Shown one piece after another: positions 30,879 to 39,510 of a stretch of 64,000 nt of DNA. The notes beneath the pieces are model-generated. The model was not told the origin of the DNA. It saw only the letters and a list, made by a program, of their open reading frames with translations, and made no database searches. The stretch is from a virus. Made by a program: the position numbers and the translations under genes. The stretch's first letter is position 1. Each line of letters begins with the position of its first letter. The DNA lies in IMG/VR virus record IMGVR_UViG_3300035698_019437, positions 62,001-126,000 of that record. One strand, given 5' to 3'.

Positions 30879-31403
30879 ATGGATGGGAATTATAATAAAA
30901 TGCTAGATTTACCAGTATGGTTAAAACTTGTGGTGCCTACTTTAAATTGTCCTCATTGCGATGCGGCATTGAGGAAGGAGAATATTTTATCTATAGGCAT
31001 AAGAATAAGTGCAACTTCAGAAGACAAAAGCGTGTTGTTTTTTGAATATCAGTGTGATTCCTGTAAAAACAGGTCCATTCTAGAACTCAGCGAAATGACG
31101 GTTGAACAATTTGCGAAATCGATGCAAGATATGAAATCTGAGTATCTTCCTAAGCATATTGATGATGAAGAAGAAGTTGAAGATGAATCTCGTAGACCTA
31201 GACGTGTGTATATAAATAGAAATGCTAAAAAGCGCAAGCCTAAAAAATCTAAGATAACTAATAAAGAAGTTAAAGAGGCTGTTAAGTGGATAGAGGGATG
31301 TAAAGATTCTCAAGAATTTTTGTTAGGAATAGGATTGTCCAAAGAACAGATAGAAGCTATACTCACGACAAAAGACAAGGACGAAAAGAAAAATAATGAA
31401 TAA
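30879..31403 (+). CDS. Zinc-ribbon protein of unknown function
   Basis: 174 residues. Two Cys pairs, CPHC near residue 25 and CDSC near residue 60, form a likely zinc ribbon. The middle (about 95-125) is acidic then strongly basic (DDEEEVEDE followed by KKRKPKKSK), and the C-terminal ~45 residues look helical. The start is uncertain: the ATG at 30879 has no clear ribosome binding site, and the ATG at 30900 is an alternative. It overlaps the next gene by 8 bp. A nucleic-acid-binding role is plausible from the zinc ribbon and basic patch but is not shown. Confidence 0.6.
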   Translation: MDGNYNKMLDLPVWLKLVVPTLNCPHCDAALRKENILSIGIRISATSEDKSVLFFEYQCDSCKNRSILELSEMTVEQFAKSMQDMKSEYLPKHIDDEEEVEDESRRPRRVYINRNAKKRKPKKSKITNKEVKEAVKWIEGCKDSQEFLLGIGLSKEQIEAILTTKDKDEKKNNE

Positions 31404-32472
31404 AGTTACAGACTACCAATTTGTTTATGCAATTATTAAAGCGGCATGCAAAGCGGTATGTTGTGACTTTGTTGACGTACCTGTTGTTATAGATGAATTC
31501 AATGATTTTGTAGGTATAAAAGATGGAAGTATATATGTAGGACATCCAACTAATTTGTCAGAGATGATGGCTAATATTATTTTGATATATATGGGTTCTT
31601 TTGAAGAGATAACTGGGAAATCCCTATTTTGCAACAGAGATCAGGAAGATAACACACTTTTACTTATAGCTAATTTTATTAGGAAGTTATCAAATGTAGA
31701 AGATGTACTACCAGAATCTATATCATTAGACCCGGTAGTACAGAGATTATATCAATATAAGCTATCTTGGTTGTTAATGAAAGATTTGGTGTGTCCAGCT
31801 TTTTCAGTCCCGATAATAAATCATCGAGTTATAAGCTATCATTCTCCTCGTTTCGATATTGCAGGTGCTTTTGAAGAAAATAAAGATGACGATGTAGAAT
31901 TGACAGCTTTTGTAAATACAGATGTTGAGTATAAACCATGTTTAGAAGCAGCCTTGTTTATTGCAAGTTTAAAGTGTCATGAACTAGACATAACAAGAAC
32001 AGTACAACAGATTGTAGAATCTGGACTTAGAGATCAGCTTCAAGGTCTAGTTAAGTTGGCTTTTAAAAAAGATGAAGAAGTAGATGATTTCATGGGATTT
32101 CTTCTTACATTTTCTGGTATTGGCAATAAGATGGAATCAATTATTGGTAAAGTTCCTGATGTATTATCTTCTGGTGAAACGAATGAGATGTATAAAGAGT
32201 CTCAGAACACAAGAGATTTTACCAGTAGTTCTTGGTGGTATTTTGGATTGATTGAGAAAATGCTTGAAGAAGTGAGAGGTTCGGATTGGACTACTTACAA
32301 AAGTCTGACTCCTTATCTCAAAGAACACTGGGATAAAATTCATGCTGCAAGAAAAGCTAAAGGTCGAGACGGCTTAAGCTATGAAGCATTATTGAGAGTT
32401 AAGTATAAAGATAACGAAGATGAAAAACCTAGAATTATGGAAAGTCTTCTAGGTGCTAATAGAGTATGGTAA
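31396..32472 (+). CDS. Hypothetical protein, 358 aa
   Basis: Starts 8 bp before the end of the zinc-ribbon gene. The sequence is a mix of helices and strands with several Cys residues at the start (ACKAVCCDF) and a Trp-rich stretch near residue 275 (SSWWYFGL). The C-terminal end is basic and helical. I do not recognise the family, and no catalytic motif is clear. Its place just before a helicase gene hints at a DNA-metabolism role, but that is context only. Confidence 0.6.
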   Translation: MNKVTDYQFVYAIIKAACKAVCCDFVDVPVVIDEFNDFVGIKDGSIYVGHPTNLSEMMANIILIYMGSFEEITGKSLFCNRDQEDNTLLLIANFIRKLSNVEDVLPESISLDPVVQRLYQYKLSWLLMKDLVCPAFSVPIINHRVISYHSPRFDIAGAFEENKDDDVELTAFVNTDVEYKPCLEAALFIASLKCHELDITRTVQQIVESGLRDQLQGLVKLAFKKDEEVDDFMGFLLTFSGIGNKMESIIGKVPDVLSSGETNEMYKESQNTRDFTSSSWWYFGLIEKMLEEVRGSDWTTYKSLTPYLKEHWDKIHAARKAKGRDGLSYEALLRVKYKDNEDEKPRIMESLLGANRVW

Positions 32473-32487
32473 TTTTAGGAGAATACA

Positions 32488-32709
32488 ATGAACAAAGAAC
32501 TAGAAAAAGAATTAAAGGAAACGATAGGAAAGATTCAAGGTTCTATCAACATATTACGTTCGTCTCCGGTAATTCTAGCATATAATAAGCTTGTGGGAAT
32601 TAACCAGAAGCTGACTATGCTACTGTCGAATTTAGAAATAGGCGCATGTGATCCAGAAGTTACATGTAAAGATACGGATAAAGAAACCAATGAAGGTAAT
32701 TCAAACTAA
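32488..32709 (+). CDS. Small helical hypothetical protein
   Basis: 73 residues with a TAGGAG ribosome binding site 7 bases before the ATG. The first 50 residues look like two amphipathic helices (repeated Leu, Lys, Glu and Ile), followed by an acidic tail with two Cys. No family is recognised. The next small gene begins inside its last 20 bases. Confidence 0.6.
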   Translation: MNKELEKELKETIGKIQGSINILRSSPVILAYNKLVGINQKLTMLLSNLEIGACDPEVTCKDTDKETNEGNSN

Positions 32710-32902
32710 ATCTTACATAAAGTTGGCGTATACGTCTTATGACGACCAGCCTGGTTTTGTTAACCGAGATGATAAGGATCAAGGGTCTACTTTATTCTTT
32801 GATCCTAATCCTGAGAGTGAAGATAATATCAAAAAAAAGTGGACAAAGAAAAGGAAGTTTCGTCCGCAAATTCTAGAAGAGATGCCTAAAGGTTCTATCT
32901 AA
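32690..32902 (+). CDS. Small hypothetical protein
   Basis: 70 residues, read from the ATG at 32690 (MKVIQTKSYIKLAY). A longer version starting at 32648 would overlap the previous gene by 62 bp and begins with a lysine-rich run that looks like the other frame read through, so I prefer the shorter start. It has a Lys/Arg-rich stretch (KKKWTKKRKF) near the end. The helicase gene starts 2 bases after its stop. Function unknown. Confidence 0.5.
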   Translation: MKVIQTKSYIKLAYTSYDDQPGFVNRDDKDQGSTLFFDPNPESEDNIKKKWTKKRKFRPQILEEMPKGSI

Positions 32903-32904
32903 GT

Positions 32905-34440
32905 ATGACGGATAAACTCATTCTGCATGTAGGAAACACTTCCATTTCTATAGATGGGAAGTTCCCCAAGGGATTGTATAAGAACTTCAAACAATCTCTA
33001 GGTTATCGTCCTGAAGATGCTATATTTAGGATGAAGATGAGTCAAAATAAATCAGCCAAATCGGGTCGAAAGTGGGCTTGGGATGGTTATATAACTACAG
33101 TATGCTATAATAGGCATCATTGTAAATGTCCTATCAAAAAAGATGGTACCCATTTCCCAACAGGGCTTCTAGGAAAAGCCAGAGATTTCTTCCAGACATA
33201 CGAAATACCTTATCAATTTGTAGACGATAGAGTTAAAGTTGTAAGAAGCACTGGTATGACTATGAGTGATGATTTCGAGAGTCGCCCATATCAGCTAGAA
33301 GTAGTAAACAATGCCGTTAATAGCCAGAGAGGTATCATCAGAGCTTGTACAGGCAGCGGTAAGACCGCTATGGCGGCTCAAATCATAGCAAAGCTTGGTG
33401 TTTCCCCTTTTATATTTTATGTGCCTTCTATAGACCTTCTGATACAAGCAAGAGATGAATTGAGCAAGTTTATCGTTAAAAATGGAAGTAATCTTAAAGT
33501 AGGTGCAATCGGAGGCGGTTTTTTTGATATACAAGATGTAAATGTTATGACAATACAAACCGCAGTAAGAGCGACTGGTGAGAAATACATCAAGTTTGAT
33601 GAAGAAGAAAACAAGATAAATGATTTAGAAATTATAGATCAAAACAAAATCGACATACGTGATTTGATTATATCTGCTAAAGGCTGTATATGTGATGAAG
33701 TTCAGCATTGGGCTGCTGAAACTTGTCAGATTATATCTGATTATTCGTCTTCTTGTTATTACAAATACGGTATGTCTGCTACTCCTTGGAGAGATAAAGG
33801 AGATGACATATTAATAGATGCTTGTTTTGGTAAGCTAATAGCTGATATAAGTGCATCGTACTTAATCAAAGAAGGATTCTTAGTTAAGCCCAATATCTAT
33901 TTTGTTCCTATGAAACATCCTTCATATAAGGGACAAGTATATAGCTCGATTTATGAATCTGCTATTGTAGAGAATACGATGAGAAATAATTGTATTGCTT
34001 CGGTAGCTAAAAAGTTTGCGGATCAAGGAAGAACTGTTTTGGTTCTTTGTAGATATATAGCTCACGGTAAGACTTTGAATTCTTTAATGGATAACAGCGT
34101 TTTCTTGCATGGTAAACATAGTGGTTTAGAAAGAGAAGAACATCTTAATAAGATGAGATTACAGCAGGCTCCAATAACGATAGCAACTTCTATCTTCGAT
34201 GAAGGTATTGACTGTAGACCACTAGATACTCTTGTTTTAGCTGGTTCAGGCAAGTCTCAAACTAGAGCGTTGCAAAGAGTTGGACGTACTTTGAGACCAT
34301 TTCAAGGAAAAAACACGGCAATAATAGTTGATTTCGATGATAAGTGTAAATATTTATCTTCTCATAGCAAGAAGAGAAAAAAGATATATGAAACTGAAGA
34401 AGAATTTTACATAGAGAACCTGCAAATAGACAATGGCTAA
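32905..34440 (+). CDS. Superfamily 2 DNA helicase, UvsW-like
   Basis: 511 residues. An N-terminal ~110-residue domain precedes the SF2 core. The core has a Q-region RPYQLEVV, Walker A TGSGKTAMA near residue 150, motif II CDEVQHW (a DEAH-box variant, as in UvsW/RAD25-type helicases), motif III GMSATPW, and motif VI QRVGRTLRPF near residue 455. In T4, UvsW unwinds branched DNA and R-loops during recombination-dependent replication. This length is close to UvsW. Its end overlaps the next gene by 8 bp, tying it to the methyltransferase and replication genes downstream. Confidence 0.9.
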   Translation: MTDKLILHVGNTSISIDGKFPKGLYKNFKQSLGYRPEDAIFRMKMSQNKSAKSGRKWAWDGYITTVCYNRHHCKCPIKKDGTHFPTGLLGKARDFFQTYEIPYQFVDDRVKVVRSTGMTMSDDFESRPYQLEVVNNAVNSQRGIIRACTGSGKTAMAAQIIAKLGVSPFIFYVPSIDLLIQARDELSKFIVKNGSNLKVGAIGGGFFDIQDVNVMTIQTAVRATGEKYIKFDEEENKINDLEIIDQNKIDIRDLIISAKGCICDEVQHWAAETCQIISDYSSSCYYKYGMSATPWRDKGDDILIDACFGKLIADISASYLIKEGFLVKPNIYFVPMKHPSYKGQVYSSIYESAIVENTMRNNCIASVAKKFADQGRTVLVLCRYIAHGKTLNSLMDNSVFLHGKHSGLEREEHLNKMRLQQAPITIATSIFDEGIDCRPLDTLVLAGSGKSQTRALQRVGRTLRPFQGKNTAIIVDFDDKCKYLSSHSKKRKKIYETEEEFYIENLQIDNG

Positions 34441-35557
34441 AATATATGATCAAACAGATTGTAACTTTGATACTGGGAAGATTACTAGACCTTTTATAAC
34501 TGAACTTATATATAGTATTAATCAGGTCAAGGCTATAACAAATCCATATGTAGGAAATAAGAGGAAGATTCTTTTCAAAATATTCCAGACTCTAAATAAT
34601 TACGAATTCGATTCCATGCTGGATTTGTTTAGTGGTAGCGCGTGTGTTTCAGTAGTTGCTAGACGTATGGGTAAAAAAGTAGTAGCTAATGATCTATTAG
34701 CTAGTTCTTGGGTATACGCAAAGAAGTTTTTGGAATGCGATGAGAAGCTTTCAGAACAAGAGAAAAAGTTTTTAATCTATAACGACAATAACTCAAGTTC
34801 TGATTTTGTATCTAAAAATTTTGGGGAACGATTCACGAAAAAGGAAAGTAAATTTCTAGACAATTATTATGCTAATATGGATACTCTTTTCAGAGTATCT
34901 AATGCGGCAAATTTTCCTAATTTATGTTCAAACAAAGCCATTACAGCTTTAGTATCTATACAGCTTTATATACTTGATAAGTGCTTTGTAGGTGGAAGAC
35001 TTAATCGCGGTCAAGTACTGGCTAAACTAGAACATAGAATTCAACACAAGAGGAACGATGGTTCTGAAATGTGTTTTCAAAAAATGGAGTGGTCTCATAT
35101 AGATCAGGATAACGAACACCAGTGTTTTGCTTATCGTATGGATGCAATAGAACTTTTGAAGAGCGATATTATAATTGAGTTTCAGCCAGAATTGGTTTAT
35201 ATAGACCCTCCCTATGGTGGTAGTCAGAGCGATTATGGAAACATGTATTCGTTTTTTGAGTCTTATTTGACTCAGAAGATGCCGGATGAATGGGACCATA
35301 TCAGCAAAGATTCGCTGAAAAAATTTGCGAATAAGAAAAATTATGAAGCCAATTTTGTAGAACTGATGAAAGGGACTCAATTTTCTCCTAGAGTTGCAAT
35401 TAGTTATAACGACTCTAGTTGGGCAGATATAGACAAGCTCAAGGAAATTATTTATGGATTTAGGAAAAAAGTGGAAGTTCATAGTATAGATTATGAGTAT
35501 AAGTACAGAGATAAGAAAAACAAATCAGGTACTGAGTACCTAATTGTGGCAACATAA
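34433..35557 (+). CDS. D12-class adenine-N6 DNA methyltransferase
   Basis: 374 residues. Motif X near residue 40 (NPYVGNKRKIL), motif I with the SAM-binding loop (DLFSGSACVSVVARRMG), and motif IV YIDPPYGG near residue 245 place it in the alpha class with Dam and the D12 enzymes, which methylate adenine N6. The late variable part may recognise DNA. Phage copies usually protect their own genome from host restriction; no partner endonuclease gene is visible next to it. It starts inside the helicase gene's last 8 bases. Confidence 0.9.
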   Translation: MAKIYDQTDCNFDTGKITRPFITELIYSINQVKAITNPYVGNKRKILFKIFQTLNNYEFDSMLDLFSGSACVSVVARRMGKKVVANDLLASSWVYAKKFLECDEKLSEQEKKFLIYNDNNSSSDFVSKNFGERFTKKESKFLDNYYANMDTLFRVSNAANFPNLCSNKAITALVSIQLYILDKCFVGGRLNRGQVLAKLEHRIQHKRNDGSEMCFQKMEWSHIDQDNEHQCFAYRMDAIELLKSDIIIEFQPELVYIDPPYGGSQSDYGNMYSFFESYLTQKMPDEWDHISKDSLKKFANKKNYEANFVELMKGTQFSPRVAISYNDSSWADIDKLKEIIYGFRKKVEVHSIDYEYKYRDKKNKSGTEYLIVAT

Positions 35558-36408
35558 TGATGAATAAAAAAGAAGAAAAGAGCTTGTTGCTAGAAGCTTT
35601 GAAGGATTCTGGAATAGTAGGTAAAGAAGCTTCTATCAAGCAAGGTGTTTCGCTAGTGGGGAAAGTCAAAGGTGTTAGAACCATTGAATTCGGCAAAATC
35701 AAAAAGACAGGTTGGGAACTCAAGCCCGACTTGGCTAATTGGACTAATAGAGATTTTGCTATTTTTATTAGAGATAGGTACACATCTCAATACTCGAAAA
35801 ACTGGGAACTGAATACTCTTGGTGTTACTAGTTATATGGGACGAATCAAGGAAACATTGGTCAATTCTTTAGATTTCTGTGACAATATAGTTCTTAAAGA
35901 TTATATTGAATTTTATTTTGATAGGTGGTCTGACAAGTTTTTAAGAGATTCTTTTTCAGTTCATCCTATGAGATTTGATACTCCAATAAAAGATTTTGTT
36001 CAACAATATGATTACAAAGCTAGAGTTAGAGAATATGTCAGGAATAGAAATGATTATATAGAAGTAAAGAGCGATAATCTGTCGGCTAAGGATATAGAAA
36101 GTGCTTATCTATTAGGCGAAGAAGCATTTGTTATGTCTTGTGGGATTATCGTTTCAGTTAATTGGTTAGCCTGTAAACAGAATATGTCTGTACTAGAAGC
36201 CGTTGATTATGTCTGTTCAATTTTGAAGGATATATCTGTTGAGAATGGTGTAACGACTGTATTAGAAGCTACTCTTATGCATTCTCCGTATTCAACTGAA
36301 TGGCTATTTAAGGATGTAGAGACGCTTTTGTTAAAATGTAGCATTAACCCCTCAAAAGATTTTTTGGAGAGTATTAAGTTCAATGAAAAATGTAATATTA
36401 AATTCTAG
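35557..36408 (+). CDS. Hypothetical protein, 283 aa
   Basis: Starts in TAATG overlap with the methyltransferase and ends with TAG. Predicted mostly helical, with a stretch of charged residues at about 95-165. No known motif is visible. It lies between a methyltransferase and the IF-3 gene inside the replication block, so a role in DNA metabolism is possible, but the sequence does not show it. Confidence 0.6.
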   Translation: MMNKKEEKSLLLEALKDSGIVGKEASIKQGVSLVGKVKGVRTIEFGKIKKTGWELKPDLANWTNRDFAIFIRDRYTSQYSKNWELNTLGVTSYMGRIKETLVNSLDFCDNIVLKDYIEFYFDRWSDKFLRDSFSVHPMRFDTPIKDFVQQYDYKARVREYVRNRNDYIEVKSDNLSAKDIESAYLLGEEAFVMSCGIIVSVNWLACKQNMSVLEAVDYVCSILKDISVENGVTTVLEATLMHSPYSTEWLFKDVETLLLKCSINPSKDFLESIKFNEKCNIKF

Positions 36409-36423
36409 GGAGCAACATTAGAA

Positions 36424-36918
36424 ATGTCGCAAGAAATTAGAGTTAACACTCGTATCCGTGCATCATTGGTTATGCTTATCGATTCGTTAGGTGAAAACAA
36501 AGGAACAGTAAATAGAGATCAAGCTATCTCTATGGCTGAAGTAGAATGTTTGGACCTTATCCAAATGTCATATCCAGAAAATGGTCAACCGCCGGTGTGT
36601 AAAATCATGGATTATGGTAAATATAAATACAAGCAATCTAAGAAATCTAAGAACAAACCTGAGAGCGTGAAAGAAATAAGAGTAAGCTATAAGATAGCTG
36701 ATCATGATTTGGGTGTTAAGATTAAGAAGGTAAAACAGTTTCTTAGTAAAAATCATAAAGTACGCATGGTAATGATGTTAAGAGGACGTGAAAAACATCT
36801 TCATGCAGCAGCAGCAGAACGCTTCAAAGGCATGTTGAAAAAGTTTGACGACGATGCATCTTGGGATAATGTAAGTACATCAAGTAATCAAGTTTTTGTT
36901 GTGCTAAATCCTAAGTAA
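36424..36918 (+). CDS. infC: Translation initiation factor IF-3
   Basis: 164 residues, close to the ~180 of bacterial IF-3. The N-terminal domain shows the LDLIQMS strand and the invariant PPVCKIMDYGKYKYKQSKK junction. The C-terminal domain shows VKEIRVSYKIADHDLGVKIKK, RMVMMLRGREKHLHAAAAER, and a final VFVVLNPK, which match the cellular family end to end. IF-3 binds the 30S subunit, keeps it apart from 50S and checks start-codon pairing. A GGGAG site lies 11 bases before the ATG. Its neighbours are an unknown gene and an AAA ATPase, not the usual rpmI/rplT, so this is a phage-borne copy. It may bias initiation toward phage messages, which is inference. Confidence 0.95.
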   Translation: MSQEIRVNTRIRASLVMLIDSLGENKGTVNRDQAISMAEVECLDLIQMSYPENGQPPVCKIMDYGKYKYKQSKKSKNKPESVKEIRVSYKIADHDLGVKIKKVKQFLSKNHKVRMVMMLRGREKHLHAAAAERFKGMLKKFDDDASWDNVSTSSNQVFVVLNPK

Positions 36919-36937
36919 TACTTCTGAAGGAGATGTA

Positions 36938-38659
36938 ATGCCGATTAAGACGAAAGTAGAAAAAGCCACAGTCAAATCGCAAACGAAAGCAACAAAGCCT
37001 GTTACGGCAAAACAAGAGCATGAAGAAACTCTTGAAGCTATGGCTACACCTGAATTCTCAGATAACCTCATGGCTCTGTTGAAAATCAGGTCTCCTATTA
37101 TTTATCTCACGGTTAATGAAGAGAAAAGGATGCTTAATTACTTCAAGCATCTTTCCATTGCAAAGGGTTACAGAACATCAAAATGGGACTGCTATCTTGG
37201 TTTGTTGGATTTGATTAGTGACCAGAAAAGTAAAGCTAGTACGGATGATATTAAAGAACCAGAAGTTATCCTAGAGAAGATTATAGAACAGGCCCAACAA
37301 GATATCAAAAATCAAGAAGCTATGACATCTGATGGATATAAGGGAAATATCTATATCCTATTGGACTTCCATAGATTTATTGAAGATGCGGATTCAGGTA
37401 TTGAAAGAAGACTCAAGGAATTATGTAATATAGAGTCTATGACTACAGTTATTATAACTGGTCCTCATTTCGAAACGACTCCTGCGTTGGAAAATAGTTT
37501 TGCGGTATTAGATTTCCCGTATCCTAATAGAAAAGAAATCGGAAGTGCTTTATATACGTTGGTTAATTCCGAGAACATTCAAGCAAAATTACCGAAGCTA
37601 GCAAAGGTAGCAAAAGCCAGAGAGAATGAACTAATCAATGCTGCCAGTGGATTGACTTTGAATGAGGCTCAAACAGCATATTCAAAGTCTGTTGTTATGC
37701 ACAGAGATTTTGATATTTCTACTATCCTTAATGAGAAGCAGCAGATCATCCGTAAAAAGGGAATCCTTGAATTCTACAAAACCAACGTAAAAATCGAAGA
37801 TGTTGGTGGTTTAAAAAGGATGATACGTTGGTTTGAAAGACGCCGACTCGCGTTCCACCCAGATGCTAAGGAATATGGTTTGAGATATCCAAGAGGCGCA
37901 TTGTTTATCGGAATGCCGGGTTGTGGAAAATCCTTAACGGCAAAGGCGATTGCATCAATGTATGAGATGCCTTTGCTTAGACTCGATTTTGGAAGGTTGT
38001 TTAATTCTCTTGTTGGAGAGTCTGAGAAAACCGCTAGAGATGCGATTAAGCTCGCAGAAACAATATCGCCGTGTATTCTTTGGTGCGATGAAATAGAAAA
38101 GGGATTAGCTGGTGCTAAGTCTAGTGGACAAACAGATGGTGGAACTACAAGTAGGGTTATATCAACTTTCTTGACTTGGTTGCAAGAAAAGGAAACGCCT
38201 GTATTTGTTGTTTGTACCGCGAACGATCATATGCAAATACCTCCTGAGTTTATGAGAGCAGGTAGATTTGATGAAGTATTCTTCGTAGACCTCCCTGACG
38301 TAGATGAGAGAGAACAAATTACAAATGTACTTTTGCGTAAATTCGGTAGAGATTCAGAAAAATTCAATGCTAGAAAGATTGCTTTGGCTAGCGATAGCTA
38401 TAGCGGTGCAGAAATAGAAAAAGCTATTGAATGCGCAATGTTTGAAGGTTTTAATGATGGTAAGAGAGAGATTCTTGAAAAAGATATTATAGATGCGCTT
38501 AATGAATTTGAACCTCTTAGTGCTACTCGTTCTGATGTGTTCGATAGTATGAGAGAATGGGCGCACAGTTATTGTGTTTTAGCTAATGGGAGTGACAAAA
38601 ATTTTCCCAAGGCTAAAGTCTCTTCTAAGAAAAAGAAAGCAAATATAGATTTAGAATAA
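36938..38659 (+). CDS. AAA ATPase, Ycf46/FtsH-like
   Basis: 573 residues with a strong GAAGGAG ribosome binding site. An N-terminal basic tail and a helical region (about 40-260) precede the AAA core. Within it: a hydrophobic VEDVGG-type entry (NVKIEDVGGLKRM), Walker A GMPGCGKSLTAKA near residue 330, Walker B CILWCDEIEKG near 386, and the second-region arginines in MRAGRFDEVF. The layout fits the non-proteolytic Ycf46 type; no zinc-protease HExxH is present, so it is not FtsH itself. AAA proteins of this kind remodel protein complexes. It overlaps the loader gene by 1 bp and probably works with the replication proteins. Confidence 0.85.
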   Translation: MPIKTKVEKATVKSQTKATKPVTAKQEHEETLEAMATPEFSDNLMALLKIRSPIIYLTVNEEKRMLNYFKHLSIAKGYRTSKWDCYLGLLDLISDQKSKASTDDIKEPEVILEKIIEQAQQDIKNQEAMTSDGYKGNIYILLDFHRFIEDADSGIERRLKELCNIESMTTVIITGPHFETTPALENSFAVLDFPYPNRKEIGSALYTLVNSENIQAKLPKLAKVAKARENELINAASGLTLNEAQTAYSKSVVMHRDFDISTILNEKQQIIRKKGILEFYKTNVKIEDVGGLKRMIRWFERRRLAFHPDAKEYGLRYPRGALFIGMPGCGKSLTAKAIASMYEMPLLRLDFGRLFNSLVGESEKTARDAIKLAETISPCILWCDEIEKGLAGAKSSGQTDGGTTSRVISTFLTWLQEKETPVFVVCTANDHMQIPPEFMRAGRFDEVFFVDLPDVDEREQITNVLLRKFGRDSEKFNARKIALASDSYSGAEIEKAIECAMFEGFNDGKREILEKDIIDALNEFEPLSATRSDVFDSMREWAHSYCVLANGSDKNFPKAKVSSKKKKANIDLE

Positions 38660-39510
38660 TGGAAGATATCACTAAATTAAGAGAGTTGCTGGAAAAGAAA
38701 TACGCTAAGAAGTTTTGTGATATAGATGATATTTCTAAATGCCCTCATGGTGATAAGTGTACGTGTAAAATAGCTGCTGAAATTAAAGCATATTTGTATA
38801 CTATTATTCCATCTTCTTTTAGAAATCTTACGTTATCAGATTTTGATGGTCGTAATGGAGATGGGAAGCAGCTTATTTCTGATGGGGTTGCTCTGAAAGC
38901 AAAGAAAAAGATTCTTAGCTATTGTTGGAAAGATGTATCCTTGAATAATCTAGTTGGTCCTAAAAAACTTACAACGGATCAGTTGGACTCTTATTCTATT
39001 ATAGATAACAGGAGATATTCTGGTGATAACGTTGTTATTTATACAGATTCTCCTACTCAAAGTAAAGGGTTGACTGGTAAAGGGAAAACTATGGTAGCTT
39101 CTTTGATTATGAAAGAAGCTATAAAAAGACGATCTTCGCCAAAACATAGTTCTGATACATATGAGTGGATTTCATTTAGAAGTTTGTTGCAAAAAATCAA
39201 GTTAGAAGATAGGGGAGATAGATATATCAATCTCTCGGATATAAAGTTTTGTGACTGGCTTGTTGTAGATGATATACCAGACGATTTCGGAAGGACCGTA
39301 AAAGGTCAGGATTATATTTCTTCTATATTAGACCCATTCTTTTCAGATAGATATACTGCTAGACTTCCAACCATATTCGTATTCAAATTTGATATTATGC
39401 AACCATCGGTTGAGATAGAAAGAAGTTTCGGTATATCAATTGGAAAAGTTGTACAAGATTCTCATACTACATTAATACCTCTGTGCGAATATAATAATGA
39501 TAACGGATAA
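38659..39510 (+). CDS. DnaC-like helicase loader ATPase
   Basis: 283 residues with a Cys/His cluster at about residues 28-36 (CPHGDKCTCK), which may bind metal. The ATPase part has Walker A GLTGKGKTMVAS near residue 138, Walker B WLVVDDIPDD near 200, and the R-F-S-D-R-Y-T-A-R sensor-like segment near 235. DnaC-type loaders open the DnaB ring onto DNA. The gene lies directly before a DnaB-like helicase and overlaps it by 14 bp, which supports the assignment. Confidence 0.8.
   Translation: MEDITKLRELLEKKYAKKFCDIDDISKCPHGDKCTCKIAAEIKAYLYTIIPSSFRNLTLSDFDGRNGDGKQLISDGVALKAKKKILSYCWKDVSLNNLVGPKKLTTDQLDSYSIIDNRRYSGDNVVIYTDSPTQSKGLTGKGKTMVASLIMKEAIKRRSSPKHSSDTYEWISFRSLLQKIKLEDRGDRYINLSDIKFCDWLVVDDIPDDFGRTVKGQDYISSILDPFFSDRYTARLPTIFVFKFDIMQPSVEIERSFGISIGKVVQDSHTTLIPLCEYNNDNG

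Noticed and set aside
30863-30895. Ten-codon frame before the zinc-ribbon gene
   Set aside because: Its ribosome binding site is too far away and it overlaps the next gene without a coupling pattern.
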